Shown here piece by piece: positions 60,077 through 64,000 of a stretch of DNA of 64,000 bases. Below the pieces are notes generated by a model that saw only the letters and a list, made by a program, of their open reading frames with translations, ran no database searches and had not been told where the DNA came from. This DNA comes from Dyadobacter luteus. GTDB lineage: Bacteria > Bacteroidota > Bacteroidia > Cytophagales > Spirosomataceae. The stretch lies in NCBI RefSeq assembly GCF_003383615.1, contig NZ_QNUL01000011.1:62001-126000 (forward strand), written 5' to 3'. The translations under genes and the position numbers were made by a program. How positions within the stretch are numbered: the stretch's first letter is position 1; each line of letters starts with the position of its first letter.

Positions 60077-61762
60077 ATGGCGACTGAACTTAACAGATTT
60101 TCGAAGACACTTACCCAGGAAGTAACCAATCCGGCTGCGCAGGCGATGCTTTACGGTATCGGATTGAAGGAAGAAGATTTTGTGAAACCACAGATCGGGA
60201 TTGCAAGTACCGGTTATGAGGGAAACCCTTGTAATATGCACCTGAATGGTCTGTCAGTATATGTGAAGCAAGGAGTAACCGCAAACGACATGGTCGGACT
60301 GATCTTCAATACAATTGGGGTGTCAGACGGAATGACAAACGGTAACGATGGTATGCGTTATTCTCTTCCAAGCCGCGATATCATTGCAGATTCTATCGAA
60401 ACTGTTGTTGCAGCACAGTGGTATGATGGCGTAATCGCGGTTGTTGGTTGCGACAAAAATATGCCCGGTGCGATTATGGCTATGGCGCGTCTGGAACGTC
60501 CTGCTATTATGGTATATGGCGGAACCATCCGTTCAGGACATTATAAAGGTCAGAAACTGGATATCGTTTCAGCATTTGAAGCATTGGGTAAAAAGTTTGC
60601 CAACAACATTTCTGACGAAGATTATAAAGGAGTAATTCAAAATTCAATTCCGGGACAAGGTGCTTGCGGAGGTATGTATACCGCCAACACAATGGCATCG
60701 TCAATCGAAGCAATGGGGTTGAGCCTTCCTTTCAGCAGCTCGTACCCTGCTACGCACGAAGGCAAGCAGGAAGAGTGTAAAAAGATTGGTGCAGCGATGA
60801 AAAAATTGCTGGAACTCAATATTACTCCGAAAGAAATTATTACGAAAAAGTCTCTCGAAAATGCACTGACAGTCGTTATGGCTTTGGGAGGATCTACAAA
60901 TGCAACCCTGCACTACCTTGCTATTGCAAGAGCAGCTGGCATTCCTCTGACACTGGACGATATCCAGGAAATTTCTAACCGCGTTCCTTTTATTGCTGAT
61001 CTTAAGCCAAGCGGAAAGTACTTCATGGAGGATATTCTGGAGATTGGTGGTGTTCCGGCAGTAACCAAATATCTGTACTCAAAAGGTCTTATCCACGGAG
61101 ATTGTATTACTGTAACTGGTAAAACAGTAGCAGAAAACCTTGCAGAAGCACCAGACCTGAATTTCGAAACGCAGAAAATGATCTACCCGATCGAAACGCC
61201 AATCAAGAGCTCAGGACATATTCAGGTATTGTATGGTAACCTTGCTCCAACCGGTTCAGTAGCGAAAATTACAGGTAAGGAAGGTCTCACCTTCGACGGC
61301 GAAGCAAAAGTGTGCGAGCACGAATCAGAGATCATCACCATGCTTTCTAATGGCGAAATCAAAGCAGGGCACGTAGTAGTAATCAGAAATGCAGGACCAA
61401 AAGGTGGACCAGGTATGTCTGAAATGCTTAAACCTACATCTGCAGTAATGGGGGCCGGACTTGGAGATAAAATCGCCCTGATCACTGATGGTCGTTTTTC
61501 AGGTGGAACGCACGGATTTGTGGTAGGGCATATTACTCCTGAAGCGTTTGAAGGCGGACCTATTGCACTTGTGAAAGATGGAGACCGCATTTCGATTGAT
61601 GCGAACACCCGCTCACTGACACTCCATATTTCTGACGGGGAAATGGCAGCCCGTAAAGCTGCGTGGGTTCAACCAGCCCCTCGTTTCACGAAAGGGATGT
61701 TGGGACGTTATATCAGAACGGTAAAATCAGCCAGCGAAGGTTGTGTAACTGACGAAGCATAA
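60077..61762 (+). CDS. ilvD: Dihydroxy-acid dehydratase
   Basis: A 561-residue iron-sulfur dehydratase that converts dihydroxy acids to 2-keto acids for Val, Leu and Ile. The cluster cysteines occur in [18 protein letters not shown] and [14 protein letters not shown]. The C-terminal part has [30 protein letters not shown]. First gene of the ilv operon, right after the attenuator; ilvB follows after 78 bp. Confidence 0.97.
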   Translation: MATELNRFSKTLTQEVTNPAAQAMLYGIGLKEEDFVKPQIGIASTGYEGNPCNMHLNGLSVYVKQGVTANDMVGLIFNTIGVSDGMTNGNDGMRYSLPSRDIIADSIETVVAAQWYDGVIAVVGCDKNMPGAIMAMARLERPAIMVYGGTIRSGHYKGQKLDIVSAFEALGKKFANNISDEDYKGVIQNSIPGQGACGGMYTANTMASSIEAMGLSLPFSSSYPATHEGKQEECKKIGAAMKKLLELNITPKEIITKKSLENALTVVMALGGSTNATLHYLAIARAAGIPLTLDDIQEISNRVPFIADLKPSGKYFMEDILEIGGVPAVTKYLYSKGLIHGDCITVTGKTVAENLAEAPDLNFETQKMIYPIETPIKSSGHIQVLYGNLAPTGSVAKITGKEGLTFDGEAKVCEHESEIITMLSNGEIKAGHVVVIRNAGPKGGPGMSEMLKPTSAVMGAGLGDKIALITDGRFSGGTHGFVVGHITPEAFEGGPIALVKDGDRISIDANTRSLTLHISDGEMAARKAAWVQPAPRFTKGMLGRYIRTVKSASEGCVTDEA

Positions 61763-61840
61763 TAAAAGAGAATTAAGGATTATGGAAGCATAATCAGCAT
61801 ATAGAAAGCTAGAAATTCATCGGACTAAATAGAAAAGGTC

Positions 61841-63601
61841 ATGGAATTTAATGAAAACCAAACACAGGATGCCCAAATAGCTGAAAAGCCGGCTCCTATC
61901 GCAACTCCGGAACTGATTAATGGTTCTCACGCACTCATCCAATCATTGATTGCAGAAGGCGTCGAAACAATTTTCGGGTATCCTGGTGGGGCAATCATGC
62001 CTGTTTATGATGCCATTTATGATTATCAGGAACAGGTGAATCATATTCTGGTACGTCATGAGCAAGGCGCCGCACACGCTGCCGAAGGCTTTGCCCGTAT
62101 CAGTGGTAAAGTTGGCGTTTGTTTGGCGACATCAGGACCTGGTGCCACCAACCTTGTCACAGGAATTGCAGATGCTATCATCGACTCAACACCGATGGTA
62201 TGTATTGTCGGCCAGGTTGGATCACATTTATTGGGTACGGATGCATTCCAGGAAACGGATATTATTGGTGTTACGATTCCTATTACAAAGTGGAACTACC
62301 AGATCACCAATCCTGACGAAATTCCGGAAATTATAGCAAAGGCATTTTATATAGCTAAATCTGGCCGTCCGGGACCGGTACTGATCGACATTACAAAAGA
62401 CGCGCAGCAAAAACTGATGTCTAAGCCATTCTTGCATAAGAAATGTGAGAAGTTACTCAGCTATCGTCCGCGCCTTGCACCAAAGGAGGATCAGGTTGCT
62501 GCAGCTGCAAAGCTGATCAATGAAGCTAAAAAGCCATTCATACTTGTGGGGCATGGCGTACAAATCGCCGGCGCGGAACAAGAGCTACTTCAGTTGATTG
62601 AAAAAGCAGATATTCCGGCAGCCTCTACGCTACTTGGTCTTTCATCCATTTCGGTTGACCACCCTAACTATGTAGGTTGGCTGGGAATGCATGGCAATTA
62701 TGGAACCAATGTGCTTACCAACCAGTGCGATGTACTTATCGCCATTGGCATGCGTTTCGACGACCGCGTAACGGGTGATGTAAGTCGCTATGCCAAACAG
62801 GCAAAAGTGGTCCATATTGAAATTGACCCGGCAGAAATTGATAAGATCATCAAAGCAAACGCCCCTGTTGTGGGTGATGCAAAAAAAGCCCTCGAAATGC
62901 TGATTCCTTTATTGAAGGAAAATAAGCACGAAGCATGGAGAGCTGAATTTAAGAAATTCGATGCCATTGAGGATGAGAAAATCACTCAACCGGAACTTGC
63001 GCCTACGACAGAAAAAATCAAAATGGCGGAAGTGATTCGTACGCTTTCAGACAAAACAGAAGGACAGGCTGTAATCGTGGCAGATGTTGGTCAGCACCAG
63101 ATGATGACAGCCCGTTACTATCAGTTCAAAAAACCGAACTCTTTCATCACTTCAGGCGGATTAGGAACAATGGGTTATGCCCTGCCTGCAGCCTTTGGAG
63201 CGAAAGTAGGTGCTCCGGATCGCGAAGTTGTAACGATTATCGGTGACGGCTGCTTCCAGATGACCATTCAGGAATTGGGAACTATAGCACAAAGCGGACT
63301 TCCGGTAAAAATCATTATCCTGAATAATAACTTCCTGGGAATGGTTCGCCAGTGGCAACAGCTTTTCCACCAGAAACGCTATTCATTTGTAGAACTTCAA
63401 AATCCTGATTTCATCACAATTGCAAAAGGATTTGGAATTGACGGACATACGTGCGGAGCCAGGGAAGACTTGAATGATTCTCTTGACAAAATGCTGGCTT
63501 CTGACAAACCATATTTGTTGGAAGTATTGGTAGAAAAAGAGGAAAACGTGTTCCCGATGGTACCAACAGGAGCTTGTGTTGCCGATATAAGACTTGAATA
63601 A
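61841..63601 (+). CDS. ilvB: Acetolactate synthase large subunit
   Basis: A 586-residue thiamine diphosphate enzyme that makes acetolactate or acetohydroxybutyrate from pyruvate. Motifs: GVETIFGYPGGAIMPVYDAIYD, HEQGAAHAAEGFARISGKVGVCLATSGPGATNLVTG (activating Glu region), FAD-site residues, and the ThDP motif GDGCFQMTIQELGTIAQSGLPVKIIILNNN. It needs the regulatory small subunit encoded 50 bp downstream. A short acidic N-terminal extension (ENQTQDAQIAEKPAPIATPE) is present. Confidence 0.96.
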   Translation: MEFNENQTQDAQIAEKPAPIATPELINGSHALIQSLIAEGVETIFGYPGGAIMPVYDAIYDYQEQVNHILVRHEQGAAHAAEGFARISGKVGVCLATSGPGATNLVTGIADAIIDSTPMVCIVGQVGSHLLGTDAFQETDIIGVTIPITKWNYQITNPDEIPEIIAKAFYIAKSGRPGPVLIDITKDAQQKLMSKPFLHKKCEKLLSYRPRLAPKEDQVAAAAKLINEAKKPFILVGHGVQIAGAEQELLQLIEKADIPAASTLLGLSSISVDHPNYVGWLGMHGNYGTNVLTNQCDVLIAIGMRFDDRVTGDVSRYAKQAKVVHIEIDPAEIDKIIKANAPVVGDAKKALEMLIPLLKENKHEAWRAEFKKFDAIEDEKITQPELAPTTEKIKMAEVIRTLSDKTEGQAVIVADVGQHQMMTARYYQFKKPNSFITSGGLGTMGYALPAAFGAKVGAPDREVVTIIGDGCFQMTIQELGTIAQSGLPVKIIILNNNFLGMVRQWQQLFHQKRYSFVELQNPDFITIAKGFGIDGHTCGAREDLNDSLDKMLASDKPYLLEVLVEKEENVFPMVPTGACVADIRLE

Positions 63602-63651
63602 TGTATTGAACATTAAAGTGCATTTACATTTTCACAAGAATTTAAAAAACT

Positions 63652-64000
63652 ATGACAGCGTACACCATTTGTGTCTTTACTGAAAATACGATCGGTATTC
63701 TCAATAAGATCACAACCATATTTACCAGGCGCAGGATTAATATCGACAGCCTGACTGTATCCGAAACGGAACGTAAGGGTATTTCCCGCTTCACTATCGT
63801 CATTCATCATGAATCACGCGAGGCAGTTGAAAAACTGGTACGTCAGATCCGCAAGGTGATTGAAGTTCTGGCAGTATTCGGCTATTTGAATGAGGATATC
63901 GCCTATAATGAAATTGCCATGTTCAAGATCCCGACACCTATCGGTGCAAAACCTCTTGATATCGAAACGATTAACAAAGTACATAAGGCATGGGTGGTAT
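63652..64000 (+). CDS. ilvN: Acetolactate synthase small subunit, N-terminal part (runs off the window)
   Basis: The visible 116 codons start at ATG 63652 and read MTAYTICVFTENTIGILNKITTIF, a classic ACT domain that binds valine for feedback control, then RRINIDSLTVSETERKGISRFTIVIHH and VEKLVRQIRKVIEVLAVF. The start of the second domain (EIAMFKIPTP) is seen before the window ends. Third gene of the ilv operon. Confidence 0.94.
   Translation, partial: MTAYTICVFTENTIGILNKITTIFTRRRINIDSLTVSETERKGISRFTIVIHHESREAVEKLVRQIRKVIEVLAVFGYLNEDIAYNEIAMFKIPTPIGAKPLDIETINKVHKAWVV

Overview
The window looks like a chromosomal segment of a Bacteroidota bacterium of the order Cytophagales (Spirosomataceae; Dyadobacter-like is my best guess from overall gene style, not proven). 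Support: candidate -7 promoter elements of the form TAnnTTTG instead of a sigma70 -10 box, few Shine-Dalgarno sequences before genes, a type IX secretion type B C-terminal domain next to a PorP/SprF protein, a GldJ-like lipoprotein, TonB-like outer membrane proteins, DPP IV and tricorn-type peptidases, and an ECF sigma factor coupled to an anti-sigma/beta-barrel protein. Most of it is housekeeping: RF2, FabI, HemB, Mfd, RuvB, dihydroorotase, MurQ, and the ilvD-ilvB-ilvN branched-chain amino acid genes.

Layout. 0-2 kb: the start of lpdA (minus), a small four-helix-bundle gene set between two 10-bp-phased GTCA arrays, then prfB with its programmed +1 frameshift. 2-6.3 kb: a hydrolase, a DoxX protein, an AraC regulator, a 1.2-kb AT-rich gap and an outer membrane protein. 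6.4-11.5 kb: a minus-strand set of SSS transporter, DapA/NanA-family aldolase, a FGE-like/sialidase fusion and a sigma-region-2-only protein, which looks like a sialic-acid-type uptake and breakdown unit. 11.6-25 kb: mixed metabolism (Cys/Met PLP enzyme, DUF3127 OB-fold protein, CrcB, CutC, penicillin acylase, FabI, an orphan response regulator, HemB). 25-33 kb: three large peptidases (tricorn/S41, M28, DPP IV), then SPFH and an Arc-like protein. 34-43 kb: TonB-domain protein, LpxH-like phosphatase with a glycosyltransferase, lipoproteins, ECF sigma and partner. 43-50 kb: a barnase/barstar-type pair, PnuC, Mfd, GldJ. 50-59 kb: ComF, dihydroorotase, NUDIX, RuvB, a T9SS cargo protein with PorP/SprF, NIPSNAP, MurQ. 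59.9-64 kb: the ilv operon behind a leader-peptide attenuator.

The strongest signals are outside the large genes. (1) Six copies of a structured element with fixed geometry: CCG, 7 nt (consensus TTCAGAC), a variable 4-bp stem, a 3-5 nt loop, the stem complement, 7 nt (TTCAGAC), CGG. The stems differ in sequence but keep pairing. Five copies fill the gap between two convergent stop codons at 30.1-30.4 kb, and one supplies the end of pnuC at 44.3 kb. (2) Degenerate GTCA units repeated every 10 bp on both sides of the four-helix-bundle gene, with the right-hand set arranged as a mirror dyad around position 911. (3) Arrays with GC every 7 bp in the leaders of two genes and twice in the 40.0-40.5 kb gap. 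(4) A complete ilv transcription attenuator: a 17-residue leader peptide rich in Ile, Leu and Val, with a 10-bp antiterminator that excludes a 10-bp terminator.
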